From: JBIYSM02 sp044759095
Lineage (GTDB): Bacteria > Bacillota > Bacilli > Brevibacillales > Brevibacillaceae
Assembly: GCF_044759095.2 (NCBI RefSeq)
Contig: NZ_JBIYSM020000049.1
Span: forward strand, 1 to 26,453
DNA: 26,453 bases
Reading direction: 5' to 3'
The notes beneath the pieces are model-generated. The model saw nothing but the letters and a program-made list of their open reading frames with translations. It ran no database searches and was not told the origin of the DNA. Of the stretch, positions 6,585 through 14,301 are shown piece after piece. How positions within the stretch are numbered: the stretch's first letter is position 1; every line of letters starts with the position of its first letter. The translations under genes were made by a program, and so were the position numbers.

Positions 6585-8192
6585 ATGAAATTTGACTCTC
6601 AACACTACCCTTATTCCTCACAGCGCAATGTTGTATATGCCCGAAACGGGATGGTTGCTACCTCTCAGCCTTTGGCTGCACAAGCGGGCTTGGAAATATT
6701 AAAAAAGGGGGGGAATGCGATTGATGCAGCGATTGCCACGGCTGCATGTTTAACTGTTGTCGAACCTACCTCAAACGGGATCGGCGGCGACGCATTCGCT
6801 CTCGTTTGGACAAAAGGGGAGCTGCACGGATTAAATTCGAGCGGCCCTTCACCGAAAAGCATCTCCATTGAAGCACTAAAAAAAGAGGGAATAGAGAGTA
6901 TTCCGAAATACGGTTGGATTCCTGTGACCGTACCGGGAGCACCTGCTGCATGGGCAACTCTGTCGGAACGCTTCGGGAAACTGCCTTTCAACGAGGTATT
7001 GCAACCAGCTATCCAGTACGCGGAAGAAGGATACCCGATCTCCCCGACCTTGGGCAAGTATTGGAAAAAATCATTTGAAACCTATAAAGAACATGGAAAA
7101 GGCGAAGAATTTGCTCATTGGTTCAAAACGTTTGCTCCCAAAGGCAGAGCTCCACAGGTAGGTGAAATCTGGAGATCTCCTGATCATGCAAGAACTCTCC
7201 AGTCGATCGCCGAAACAAAAGCAGAGTCCTTTTATCGAGGAGAGTTGGCTGACAAAATTGATCAATTTTCCAAACGACATGGAGGCTATTTATCCAAGGA
7301 AGACTTGGCTGATTTTACACCGGAATGGGTAAAGCCGATTCAGGTCAATTATCGTGGATACGATGTTTGGGAGATTCCTCCCAACGGACAAGGAATGATT
7401 GCCTTAATGGCATTAAATATACTAAAAGGGTTTGATTTTTCCGCAAAAGATTCCGTTGATACGTATCACAAGCAGATTGAAGCCATGAAGATCGCCTTTA
7501 GCGAAGGATTAAAGCATATTACGCAGCGAGATAAGATGATGATCTCCGTTGAAGAGCTGCTCTCAGACGCTTTTAGTGACGAGAAAAGACGTTGGATCGG
7601 AGAATCTGCATGGGTTCCGGAATCAGGCGAACCGCCAAAAGGGGGAACCGTTTATCTGGCTACTGCAGACAAAGAGGGCAATATGGTTTCCTTCATTCAA
7701 AGCAACTACATGGGCTTTGGTTCCGGCCTGGTTGTTCCTGAAACGGGAATTAGTCTTCAAAACCGCGGACACAATTTCTCTCTTGATCCTTCTCACGCAA
7801 ACCGCTTGGAGCCTGGAAAGCGAACCTACCACACCATCATTCCAGGGTTCTTGACCAAGGATAACAAACCGGTCGGACCGTTTGGGGTAATGGGAGGATT
7901 TATGCAGCCGCAGGGACACGTGCAAGTCGTGATGAATATGATTGATTTTCATCTCAATCCTCAAGCCGCTTTGGATGCTCCAAGATGGAGATGGCTCTCT
8001 CACAAAACAGTTGAATTAGAGCATAGCGTGCCAGAACACATCGCACTCTCGTTGGCTGAAAAAGGCCATCATATCCAATGGGCGGTGGATGCAGGCGGCT
8101 TCGGCCGAGGACAGATCATCATTCGGGATGAGAATGGGGTTCTTGCAGGAGGGACCGAGCCTCGGACAGATGGATCCGTGGCCGCATGGTAA
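6585..8192 (+). CDS. ywrD: Gamma-glutamyltransferase family Ntn-hydrolase (YwrD-like)
   Basis: Ntn-hydrolase that hydrolyses or transfers gamma-glutamyl groups; it is made as one chain and self-cleaves. The N-terminal part shows the GGT core ILKKGGNAIDAAIATA and SNGIGGDAF. The predicted nucleophile is Thr355 in GGTVYLATAD, followed by the small-subunit features SFIQSNYMGFGSG and PGKRTYHTIIPG. The ATG start at 6585 has AAAGGAG in front. There is no signal peptide, so unlike secreted Ggt it should act in the cytosol, like B. subtilis YwrD. Its 535 residues are full length. In the operon it follows the CHR pair and precedes a GabT-like aminotransferase, suggesting it frees an amine or amino acid such as GABA from a gamma-glutamyl conjugate (inference). 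Some homologues act on other amides (cephalosporin acylase-like), so the substrate is open. Confidence 0.93.
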   Translation: MKFDSQHYPYSSQRNVVYARNGMVATSQPLAAQAGLEILKKGGNAIDAAIATAACLTVVEPTSNGIGGDAFALVWTKGELHGLNSSGPSPKSISIEALKKEGIESIPKYGWIPVTVPGAPAAWATLSERFGKLPFNEVLQPAIQYAEEGYPISPTLGKYWKKSFETYKEHGKGEEFAHWFKTFAPKGRAPQVGEIWRSPDHARTLQSIAETKAESFYRGELADKIDQFSKRHGGYLSKEDLADFTPEWVKPIQVNYRGYDVWEIPPNGQGMIALMALNILKGFDFSAKDSVDTYHKQIEAMKIAFSEGLKHITQRDKMMISVEELLSDAFSDEKRRWIGESAWVPESGEPPKGGTVYLATADKEGNMVSFIQSNYMGFGSGLVVPETGISLQNRGHNFSLDPSHANRLEPGKRTYHTIIPGFLTKDNKPVGPFGVMGGFMQPQGHVQVVMNMIDFHLNPQAALDAPRWRWLSHKTVELEHSVPEHIALSLAEKGHHIQWAVDAGGFGRGQIIIRDENGVLAGGTEPRTDGSVAAW

Positions 8193-8240
8193 CATCCTTG
8201 AATCAAGAGCACAATACTTTTCAATAGGGGGAAGATGTAA

Positions 8241-9605
8241 ATGGAAAAGAAAAACCGATTTGTATCCGTATCGACACCAGTACCAGGTCCGCGATCAACT
8301 GAATTACTAGAAAAAAGAAAACAGTATGTTCCCAAGGGAGTAGGCAACAACACCCCCATCTTTGTTGAAAAAGCGGAAGGTGCGCTTCTGTACGATGTAG
8401 ATGGAAATGTGTTTCTCGACTTTGCAGGAGCCATCGGAACGATCAATGCAGGACATTGTCCGCCTGAAGTCGTGCAAGCCATTCAACAACAAGCAGAACA
8501 ATATATTCACACCTGCTTCCATGTCGCGATGTATGAGCCATATGTGGCATTAGCCGAGAAATTAGCGGAAATCACGCCAGGCAAATTTCCGAAAAAAGCG
8601 ATGTTTGCAAACAGTGGCGCAGAAGCCGTAGAAAACGCGGTCAAAATCGCTCGAAAGTACACCGGCAGACCAGGGATCGTATCTTTTACGCGCGGATTTC
8701 ATGGCCGCACTTTGATGGGAATGTCTTTAACCAGTAAAGTAAAGCCTTACAAATTCCAGATGGGGCCGTTTGCTCCTGCCACCTATAAAGCACAGTTCCC
8801 TTATCCGTTGCATCGCCCAGAGGATATGTCAGAAGAAAGCTATGCCGATTTCTGTGTACGACAATTTGAAGATTTTCTTTACACGGAAGTGGCTCCCGAA
8901 GAAGTAGCGGCTGTCATCATGGAACCTGTACAAGGGGAAGGCGGCTTTATTGTTCCGCCAAAATCTTTTGTAAAAGGCGTGTACGACATCTGCAAAAAGC
9001 ATAACATTCTCTTTATTGCCGACGAAATTCAAACCGGTTTTGGACGTACAGGCGAGATGTTTGCTTCGACTCATTTTGGTATTGAGCCAGACTTGATGAC
9101 CGTTTCCAAATCCATTGCAGCAGGTTTGCCAATCAGTGGTGTCATCGGCAAAGCAGAGATCATGGATGCGCCAAATCCCGGAGAAATCGGCGGTACCTAT
9201 GGCGGAAGTCCGCTTGGGTGCGTAGCTGCTCTTGCTGTCATTGAGAAGATGGAACGTGAAGATCTTCCTGGGAGATCACGAGTGATTGGTGAAGCAATCC
9301 AAAGCTATTTTGCTTCCTTGAAAAAAGAAGTTCCGGTCATTGCAGATATTCGCGGGCTCGGTGCGATGTGTGCCGTAGAATTGATTGATCCAATCACAAA
9401 ACAACCTTGCAAAGAACTTGTAGCTGCTTTAACCAAAGCATGCTATGAGTCAGGAGTGATTATTCTAAGTGCCGGTGTGCATGGAAACGTTCTTCGTTTC
9501 TTAACACCGCTCGTCATCACGGATGAACAGCTTCACGAAGGTTTGGCCATCATCGGTGCTGCTCTCAAAGAATTGTATGTATCCAAAATGACAGCGGGAG
9601 TATGA
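8241..9605 (+). CDS. gabT: Class III PLP aminotransferase, 4-aminobutyrate transaminase-like
   Basis: PLP-dependent omega-amino acid aminotransferase, most like GabT: it moves the terminal amino group of GABA (or beta-alanine or similar) to 2-oxoglutarate, giving a semialdehyde. The N-terminal VSTPVPGPRSTELLEKRK and VPKGVGNNTPIFVEKAEG are characteristic of GabT. NSGAEAVENAVKIAR and FTRGFHGRTLMGMSLT build the cofactor site, FIADEIQTGFGRTG holds the PLP-ring Asp, and Lys290 in VSKSIAAGLP is the Schiff-base lysine. It has 454 residues and an ATG start 48 nt after ggt with GGGGGAAG upstream. The next gene starts 4 nt after its stop and encodes a dehydrogenase suited to its aldehyde product. Beta-alanine as substrate would tie it to the carbamoylase at the left edge (inference). 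Confidence 0.92.
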   Translation: MEKKNRFVSVSTPVPGPRSTELLEKRKQYVPKGVGNNTPIFVEKAEGALLYDVDGNVFLDFAGAIGTINAGHCPPEVVQAIQQQAEQYIHTCFHVAMYEPYVALAEKLAEITPGKFPKKAMFANSGAEAVENAVKIARKYTGRPGIVSFTRGFHGRTLMGMSLTSKVKPYKFQMGPFAPATYKAQFPYPLHRPEDMSEESYADFCVRQFEDFLYTEVAPEEVAAVIMEPVQGEGGFIVPPKSFVKGVYDICKKHNILFIADEIQTGFGRTGEMFASTHFGIEPDLMTVSKSIAAGLPISGVIGKAEIMDAPNPGEIGGTYGGSPLGCVAALAVIEKMEREDLPGRSRVIGEAIQSYFASLKKEVPVIADIRGLGAMCAVELIDPITKQPCKELVAALTKACYESGVIILSAGVHGNVLRFLTPLVITDEQLHEGLAIIGAALKELYVSKMTAGV

Positions 9606-9609
9606 TCCT

Positions 9610-11034
9610 ATGAAACAGCATCTCTATATCAATGGACAATGGAAAGAAGCGAAGCGCTATGAAGAGCTAAGCTCCCCGTTTTCAGGGGAATGCATCGCAC
9701 TCGTGGCTCAGGCAGATGAACAAGATACGGATGAAGCGATCCAGGCGGCAAAGGCAGCAGCACCGACCATGGCAAAAATGCCTGCGCATGAACGTGTAGC
9801 TATTTTGGAAAAAGTTGCGAGTTTGCTTGAACAGCGTAAAGAAGAAATGGCCCGAATCCTCGCCTTGGAAGCAGCAAAACCACTGAAAACAGCAAGAGGA
9901 GAAATTGCGCGAACCATTCAGACCTACAAGTTTGCGGCCACAGAAGCCAGGCAGATTCATGGAGAAACAGTGCCGCTTGATGCAGCGCCAGGGGGAGAAG
10001 GGCGGATTGCTTTCACTGTGAGAAAACCAATTGGGGTAGTAGGCGCCATCACTCCATTTAATTTCCCTTTTAATCTGGTAGCACACAAGGTGGGGCCGGC
10101 GATCGCTGCAGGTAATACGGTGGTTCTGAAACCAGCGAGTCAAACGCCGCTGTCATCACTTGCTCTTGCAAAAATCTTCGAAGAAGCGGGACTTCCTGCA
10201 GGTGCGTTAAACGTGATTCCAGGGAAAGGTTCCGTAGTTGGAGAAATGCTGGTAAAGGATCATCGCGTAGCTGCCCTTACCTTCACGGGAAGCCCGGAAG
10301 TAGGCATTGCGATGAAAAACAAGGCTGGGCTCAAACGCGTCACGCTTGAGCTCGGCTCCAACTCCGGTTTGATTATTGACGAAAACGTCGAGATTACAAA
10401 AGAGCTTATCGACCGCTGTGTTATGGGGGCTTTTGCTTTCAGCGGCCAGGTATGCATCTCGATTCAACGCATCCTCGTCCACGAGAGCAAGTTTGAAGAG
10501 TTTGCTGCAAAATTCAAGGCGGCAGCGGAGCAATTGGTCATTGGCGATCCGCTTGATGAAGCGACAGACTTGTCGGCGATGATTTCCACAAAGGAAGTTG
10601 CCCGCATGAAAGATTGGGTAGCAAGCTCCATCGCCCGTGGAGCGGAAATACTCACAGGCGGTAAGGAGATCTCTGACCGCGTATATCCGCCTACCATTTT
10701 GATCAATGTGCCTGCCGATGAACCTGTCTCTTGCCAGGAGGTGTTTGGACCGCTTGTCACCTTATCTTCTTTTCAATCATTGGAGGAAGCGATTGAAGCA
10801 GTCAATCATTCTCGTTATGGCTTACAGGCCGGAATCTACACAAACAATATCAAGGCTGCCATGCGCGCTGCTGAAGAATTGGAAGTGGGCGGCGTCATGA
10901 TCAATGATTTCCCGACCTTTCGAGTCGATAACATGCCGTATGGCGGAGTAAAAGAAAGCGGATTTGGGCGCGAAGGTGTGAAATATGCTGTTGAGGAAAT
11001 GACCGAACTGAAGCTGATTAGTATCAAGCTTTAA
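9610..11034 (+). CDS. NAD(P)-dependent aldehyde dehydrogenase, semialdehyde dehydrogenase type
   Basis: Aldehyde dehydrogenase superfamily enzyme of 474 residues that would oxidise the semialdehyde made by the GabT-like enzyme to a carboxylate. Visible catalytic features are ITPFNFPFNL with the oxyanion-hole Asn, AGNTVVLKPASQTP, the nucleotide-binding FTGSPEVG, the general base Glu247 in TLELGSNSG, the nucleophile Cys282 in FSGQVCISIQR, and EVFGPLVT in the C-terminal part. The start ATG 9610 lies 4 nt after the gabT stop with GCGGGAG upstream, so the two genes are tightly coupled. The specificity, succinate-, malonate- or another semialdehyde, cannot be fixed from these motifs. Immediately after its stop begins a decayed CoA-transferase, which suggests the original pathway continued through an acyl-CoA. 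Confidence 0.92.
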   Translation: MKQHLYINGQWKEAKRYEELSSPFSGECIALVAQADEQDTDEAIQAAKAAAPTMAKMPAHERVAILEKVASLLEQRKEEMARILALEAAKPLKTARGEIARTIQTYKFAATEARQIHGETVPLDAAPGGEGRIAFTVRKPIGVVGAITPFNFPFNLVAHKVGPAIAAGNTVVLKPASQTPLSSLALAKIFEEAGLPAGALNVIPGKGSVVGEMLVKDHRVAALTFTGSPEVGIAMKNKAGLKRVTLELGSNSGLIIDENVEITKELIDRCVMGAFAFSGQVCISIQRILVHESKFEEFAAKFKAAAEQLVIGDPLDEATDLSAMISTKEVARMKDWVASSIARGAEILTGGKEISDRVYPPTILINVPADEPVSCQEVFGPLVTLSSFQSLEEAIEAVNHSRYGLQAGIYTNNIKAAMRAAEELEVGGVMINDFPTFRVDNMPYGGVKESGFGREGVKYAVEEMTELKLISIKL

Positions 11035-11038
11035 CAAA

Positions 11039-11747
11039 TTGCTGAACTCGGTGGTTCTAGAGAATTATCGTCCCGGCACCATGGAGAAACTGGGTCTTGG
11101 ATACGAAGAATTGGAAAAAATCAACCCATCCATCATCTATGCTGCGGTTTCCGGATTTGGCCATACAGGTCCATACAGCCAACGGGCAGCTTACGACTTA
11201 ATCGTGCAAGCGATGGGAGGAATCATGAGTTTAACCGGAGAACCGGATGGGATGCCAACCCGCGTAGGAGCGTCCGTTGAGAACGCGATTGCACGCTATG
11301 CGGTTTCAGGGAAGTACTCCCAAAGCAACTGGCAATCGGCATCCTTCTATCAGTCCGTTTGCAGTATTGCCCGTGTCGGATGGACATATTGTAGTTGCGG
11401 CAGGTAACGACCAACTTGAGAAAGAGATGAGTGAGGTCTTGAGTAAACGTACCGGGAGAGAATGGCTCCAGGTTTTTGAAGATGCAGGAATACCATGCAG
11501 TGAAATCAACGATATCGAAAAGGTCGTCCAACATCCTCAAGTAGCAGCACGAGAGATGGTCATTTATCAGGAGCATCCGAATGCTGGTCGTGTTTTGATG
11601 CCTGGAATCCCGATTAAATTATCAAAAACACCGGGGTCCATCGAAACGCCTGCCCCCTCTTTAGGTGAACATAGCCACTTGATCTTGTCGGAACTTGGGT
11701 ATACAGAAGATGAAATCGTACAATTTAAGGTGAATAGGATCATTTAA
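11039..11747 (+). pseudogene. Decayed CaiB/BaiF (family III) CoA-transferase
   Basis: Remnant of a formyl-CoA:oxalate CoA-transferase-type gene. The first frame carries VVLENYRPGTMEKLGLGYEE, SGFGHTGPYSQRAAYD and GGIMSLTGEPDGMPTRVG, typical of the family from about residue 85 on, so the N-terminal part is missing. At about 11275 the text jumps from RVGASV to ENAIARYAV, dropping roughly 45 residues that normally include the catalytic Asp. Near 11310 the frame shifts, and the continuation ATGNRHPSISPF to VVAAGND is read in another frame. About 30 more residues are missing after VVAAGNDQ, before EKEMSEVLSKRTGREWL. The C-terminal part then runs normally to 11747. An N-terminal loss, two deletions and one frameshift make activity very unlikely. 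It sits 4 nt after the aldehyde dehydrogenase, once probably the last gene of that operon. Confidence 0.88.
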
Positions 11748-11763
11748 GTAAAATTTTTGAATC

Positions 11764-11808
11764 AAGGCTCTCTTCCAACAGGGTTGTAAGAGAGCCTTTA
11801 CCTTTTTA
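11764..11808. terminator. Bidirectional terminator between CoA-transferase remnant and recombinase
   Basis: A perfect 11-bp stem, AAGGCTCTCTT (11764-11774) with AAGAGAGCCTT (11788-11798), is followed by T-rich DNA to 11808. It separates the operon ending in the pseudogene from the convergent recombinase gene and can act for both strands. Confidence 0.85.
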
Positions 11809-12930
11809 TTCTTTATACGAAGTGGTACGATTAATGGCTTGACTTAAAGCATCATCAAGAACATGGGCATACTGCATGGTCGTATCGATCTTGGAGTGAC
11901 CCAATTGAGCCTGAAGCTGGTGAGGGTCCGGATTTAACCGTAAAAACTGTGTGGCAAAACTATGTCGAAGCTTATGTACGGAGAGATCAGGCATGCCAAA
12001 GGCCTTGCCGTATTTCTTTACGAACTTCTGTACCGTACGCAGTTCAATCCGATGACCATACGGTTTGGTAGGGGAAAGGGCCAAAAAAACAGCTTCTTCA
12101 CCTTCCGCAGGTTTATATTTTCCACGATTCTCAAGATATTGAACCAAATAAGCTTTCCCCCAGTCACTGAAGAAGGGAGCATCTTCCTTTTTGCCTTTTC
12201 GTATCATCTTTAACTGATTTTTTTCCAACACGATATCTGACAGGTTTAGGTTAATGATTTCGGAGACTCGAAAACCACCCGACAAGATGAGAGCAACGAT
12301 CGCTGTGTCCCTGTCCCTGTTTTGCAGATGATGCAGCTGTTTCCTCTTCGTATCACAAAAGGCCAGGTACCCTTCGTAGACAAAATGAACGAAACGTTGA
12401 ATCTCCTCATCGATGAGGATCTTGGCCCGAATGGAATGAGCACGGGCTAAAGGCGTGATTTCCTCCACGTTGGTTTCAATTTTGGCCATCACATTGCGAC
12501 TCAAATAAGACTCCCCATCCTCATCTTCTGCAAGCGCAGACAAATAATAGAACAACGATTTCAAACTGGAGATTTTTCGTGCGATCGTTCGGTCACTGTA
12601 TTCTTTTTTTGCACTCTTGGTTGGTTTCGTCAGGAACACGTTCCGTTCGTACAGATGGGACTCCTGCAAGTAAATGAGATAGCTTTCGACGGATTCCTTT
12701 TTCAAATCATTCAGATCCTCTAAGGGAATGTCCTTCATTTCTGTGGCCGCGGTCAATCCTTCGGCCATCATCCACCGAAAGAAATACTCAAAATCACGCA
12801 AGTATCCGAGAAGAGTGGATGGGGAGCTCTTTTTTGATTTCTTATGTTCCACATATTTTTCCACATACCAGGGAAACGATTGGACCTTTTCCAGTAAAGA
12901 AATCGCGTCTCGATGCTTTGTGACAGTCAC
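11806..12930 (-). CDS. Tyrosine recombinase, XerS-like
   Basis: Site-specific DNA recombinase of the Xer/phage-integrase family, about 374 residues. The N-terminal SAM-like arm domain (about residues 20-130) has FPWYVEKYVEH and SPSTLLGYLRDFEYFFRWM, similar to the single-protein XerS recombinases of Bacillota. The C-terminal catalytic domain keeps every key residue: Arg in GGFRVSEIINL, a beta-hairpin Lys in RKGKKEDAPF, HKLRHSFATQ (His and Arg), LGHSKIDTTMQYAHV (His and the nucleophile Tyr). The start GTG 12930 follows GGTGGTG; the longer frame to 12993 begins with a TTG that is itself the -35 box of a good promoter. No tRNA, excisionase or cargo is next to it, so it looks like a stand-alone housekeeping-type or orphan recombinase rather than the integrase of an island. 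Confidence 0.9.
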   Translation of the reverse strand: MTVTKHRDAISLLEKVQSFPWYVEKYVEHKKSKKSSPSTLLGYLRDFEYFFRWMMAEGLTAATEMKDIPLEDLNDLKKESVESYLIYLQESHLYERNVFLTKPTKSAKKEYSDRTIARKISSLKSLFYYLSALAEDEDGESYLSRNVMAKIETNVEEITPLARAHSIRAKILIDEEIQRFVHFVYEGYLAFCDTKRKQLHHLQNRDRDTAIVALILSGGFRVSEIINLNLSDIVLEKNQLKMIRKGKKEDAPFFSDWGKAYLVQYLENRGKYKPAEGEEAVFLALSPTKPYGHRIELRTVQKFVKKYGKAFGMPDLSVHKLRHSFATQFLRLNPDPHQLQAQLGHSKIDTTMQYAHVLDDALSQAINRTTSYKE

Positions 12931-12964
12931 TTTTACACCACCAGTCCTGATTCTTTCTACGTTT

Positions 12965-12993
12965 ATTTTATGGTGAAAAGCGATTGCGAACAA
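12965..12993 (-). promoter_or_regulatory. Promoter of the tyrosine recombinase
   Basis: On the minus strand TTGTTC (12993-12988) and TAAAAT (12970-12965) are 17 bp apart, about 35 bp before the chosen GTG start. This gives the recombinase its own transcription, although it also lies just downstream of the same-strand chrA pair with no clear terminator between. Confidence 0.6.
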
Positions 12994-13036
12994 GCATTCC
13001 TATTGAATGGACATGGCTGACATAAGCAAGTCTTTT

Positions 13037-13579
13037 TTATCCGTTAATGATGGTGTAATAAATTCCTCCATAAGCGAACGAAGCAATGATGATGAAAGCA
13101 GGATGGATACGAAATTTTCCAATGGCTAAAAAAGCAATACCTGCAATGATCAGTGATTGCTCAATACCGATCGAATATGCAGCGTCTACACTTATTTCCC
13201 AAGTTAGAATCAGCATCATAACAGCTATTACAGGCTGTACCATCAAAGTCATCCCTTTTACCACTAATGACTGCCGGTGCCGTTGAATCATTCTCAAAAG
13301 ATAGATCAGGGCCAATGCAGAGGGAAACACGGTAGCAAACAAGGCAATCCCTAATCCCCACCATCCATAGACATCATAACCAACATAGGCAGCAATTTTG
13401 GTTGCAATCGGACCGGGTAAGGCATTTCCCAGTGCAAGCATGTTAGAGAACTCCTGATTCGTTAACCACTGATGCCGATTTACAATTTCTTGATACATTA
13501 GCGGTATAGAAGAAGGCCCTCCCCCGTAGCCGAGAACATTTGCCACAAAAAATCCAACGAATAACGATAATAATACCAT
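13037..13579 (-). CDS. chrA: Half-size CHR-family transporter, second of the minus-strand pair
   Basis: Short-chain CHR-family membrane protein, 180 residues, with LGYGGGPSSIPL near residue 17 and LGNALPGPIATKIAAYVGY near 55, then four to five hydrophobic segments. It matches the second member of the 5437-6551 pair in position and in its N-terminal pattern (FFVANVLGYGGGP against FFIANLLGYGGGP). Its ATG overlaps the TAA of the upstream partner by one base (TAATG), implying translational coupling and a heterodimer. It is followed by the recombinase gene on the same strand. Confidence 0.9.
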   Translation of the reverse strand: MVLLSLFVGFFVANVLGYGGGPSSIPLMYQEIVNRHQWLTNQEFSNMLALGNALPGPIATKIAAYVGYDVYGWWGLGIALFATVFPSALALIYLLRMIQRHRQSLVVKGMTLMVQPVIAVMMLILTWEISVDAAYSIGIEQSLIIAGIAFLAIGKFRIHPAFIIIASFAYGGIYYTIING

Positions 13580-14166
13580 TATGCTGACACCTTCTCATTT
13601 GTCGTTCCTTTTCGTTTAAACCAATGATCCAGTTTAAAATGGACAGTACCGTAGGCAAGAAAAATCAAAATCACAACCGCTGGATGAACAGATATCACCT
13701 GCAGCAGGAAAAATGAAAGGAGAAAACACCCGCCTCCTATTAACTTACCTAAACCTTTGATGGCTTTTTCAGCAAAATCATATGCCATCATTCCTAACAT
13801 CACTGAGATGACGGGCATGACAAACGAAATCATTCCCGAAACCACCGATAAATCACGTAACACACTAACAATCTTGAGTAACATCACCATCGCAATACTT
13901 GTAGGTAAAATGTGTAAAAAAACAGCCAAGATCGCTCCCGTAATCCCTTTTAGCCTGTACCCTAAATACGCGGCTATCTTTGTTGCAATCGGACCGGGCA
14001 ACGCATTTGCAATGGCCAACACTTCGCCAAACTCATCATCATCCATCCAACGGTAGCGGGATACGGCTTCATACTGTATGAGAGGGATCACTGAAGGTCC
14101 CCCTCCGTAACCTAGAATACCGGTTCGAAGCATGGCGATTGTTAGCTCTTTGTATGGGTTACTCAT
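13579..14166 (-). CDS. chrA: Half-size CHR-family transporter, first of the minus-strand pair
   Basis: Short-chain CHR protein, 195 residues, with LGYGGGPSVIPL near residue 18 and ANALPGPIATKIAAYLGY near 57, corresponding to the first member of the other pair. ATG at 14166 is preceded by AAGGGGAG. The gene is divergent from the HutC-type regulator at 14302 and shares the 135-bp intergenic region with it, so it may respond to the same effector as the amidohydrolase and TTT genes. Chromate efflux is the known role of the family. Because both CHR pairs in this window flank TTT transporters, I consider a role in anion balance or organic-anion export possible, without direct proof. Confidence 0.9.
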   Translation of the reverse strand: MSNPYKELTIAMLRTGILGYGGGPSVIPLIQYEAVSRYRWMDDDEFGEVLAIANALPGPIATKIAAYLGYRLKGITGAILAVFLHILPTSIAMVMLLKIVSVLRDLSVVSGMISFVMPVISVMLGMMAYDFAEKAIKGLGKLIGGGCFLLSFFLLQVISVHPAVVILIFLAYGTVHFKLDHWFKRKGTTNEKVSA

Positions 14167-14211
14167 GCTCTTTTCTCCCCTTTATCAAATGATCATTGTT
14201 TAATTTTTGTA

Positions 14212-14240
14212 AGTATAACAAACATTATTTCAATTTTGAA
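14212..14240 (-). promoter_or_regulatory. Promoter of the minus-strand chrA pair
   Basis: On the minus strand TTCAAA (14240-14235) and TATACT (14217-14212) have a 17-bp spacer. The box lies back to back with the regulator promoter at 14248-14276, only 7 bp away, so a single bound regulator could control both directions. Confidence 0.6.
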
Positions 14241-14247
14241 TATACCG

Positions 14248-14276
14248 TTGAAAAAATACGTATTATAACGTATTAT
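14248..14276 (+). promoter_or_regulatory. Promoter and embedded operator of the HutC-type regulator operon
   Basis: TTGAAA (14248-14253) and TATTAT (14271-14276) are 17 bp apart. The spacer contains the perfect palindrome AATACGTATT (14255-14264), and the motif ACGTATTAT occurs again immediately after as a direct repeat (14268-14276). Repeated sites between -35 and -10 are a typical autorepression layout for GntR/HutC regulators; the regulator encoded at 14302 is the likely binder. Confidence 0.6.
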
Positions 14277-14301
14277 CAAATTGAGGAGATGAGGGAAGTA
14301 C

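Noticed and set aside
11039..11407. A functional short CoA-transferase
   Set aside because: The N-terminal CoA-binding part and the catalytic Asp region are missing and the frame breaks near 11310.
12931..12993. Upstream start of the recombinase at 12993
   Set aside because: The start would be a TTG that forms the -35 box of a promoter, without a ribosome site; GTG 12930 has GGTGGTG at a fitting distance.
11806..14166. An integrase-driven genomic island
   Set aside because: No tRNA, direct-repeat attachment sites, excisionase or phage genes are seen; the neighbours on both sides are ordinary metabolic and transport genes.
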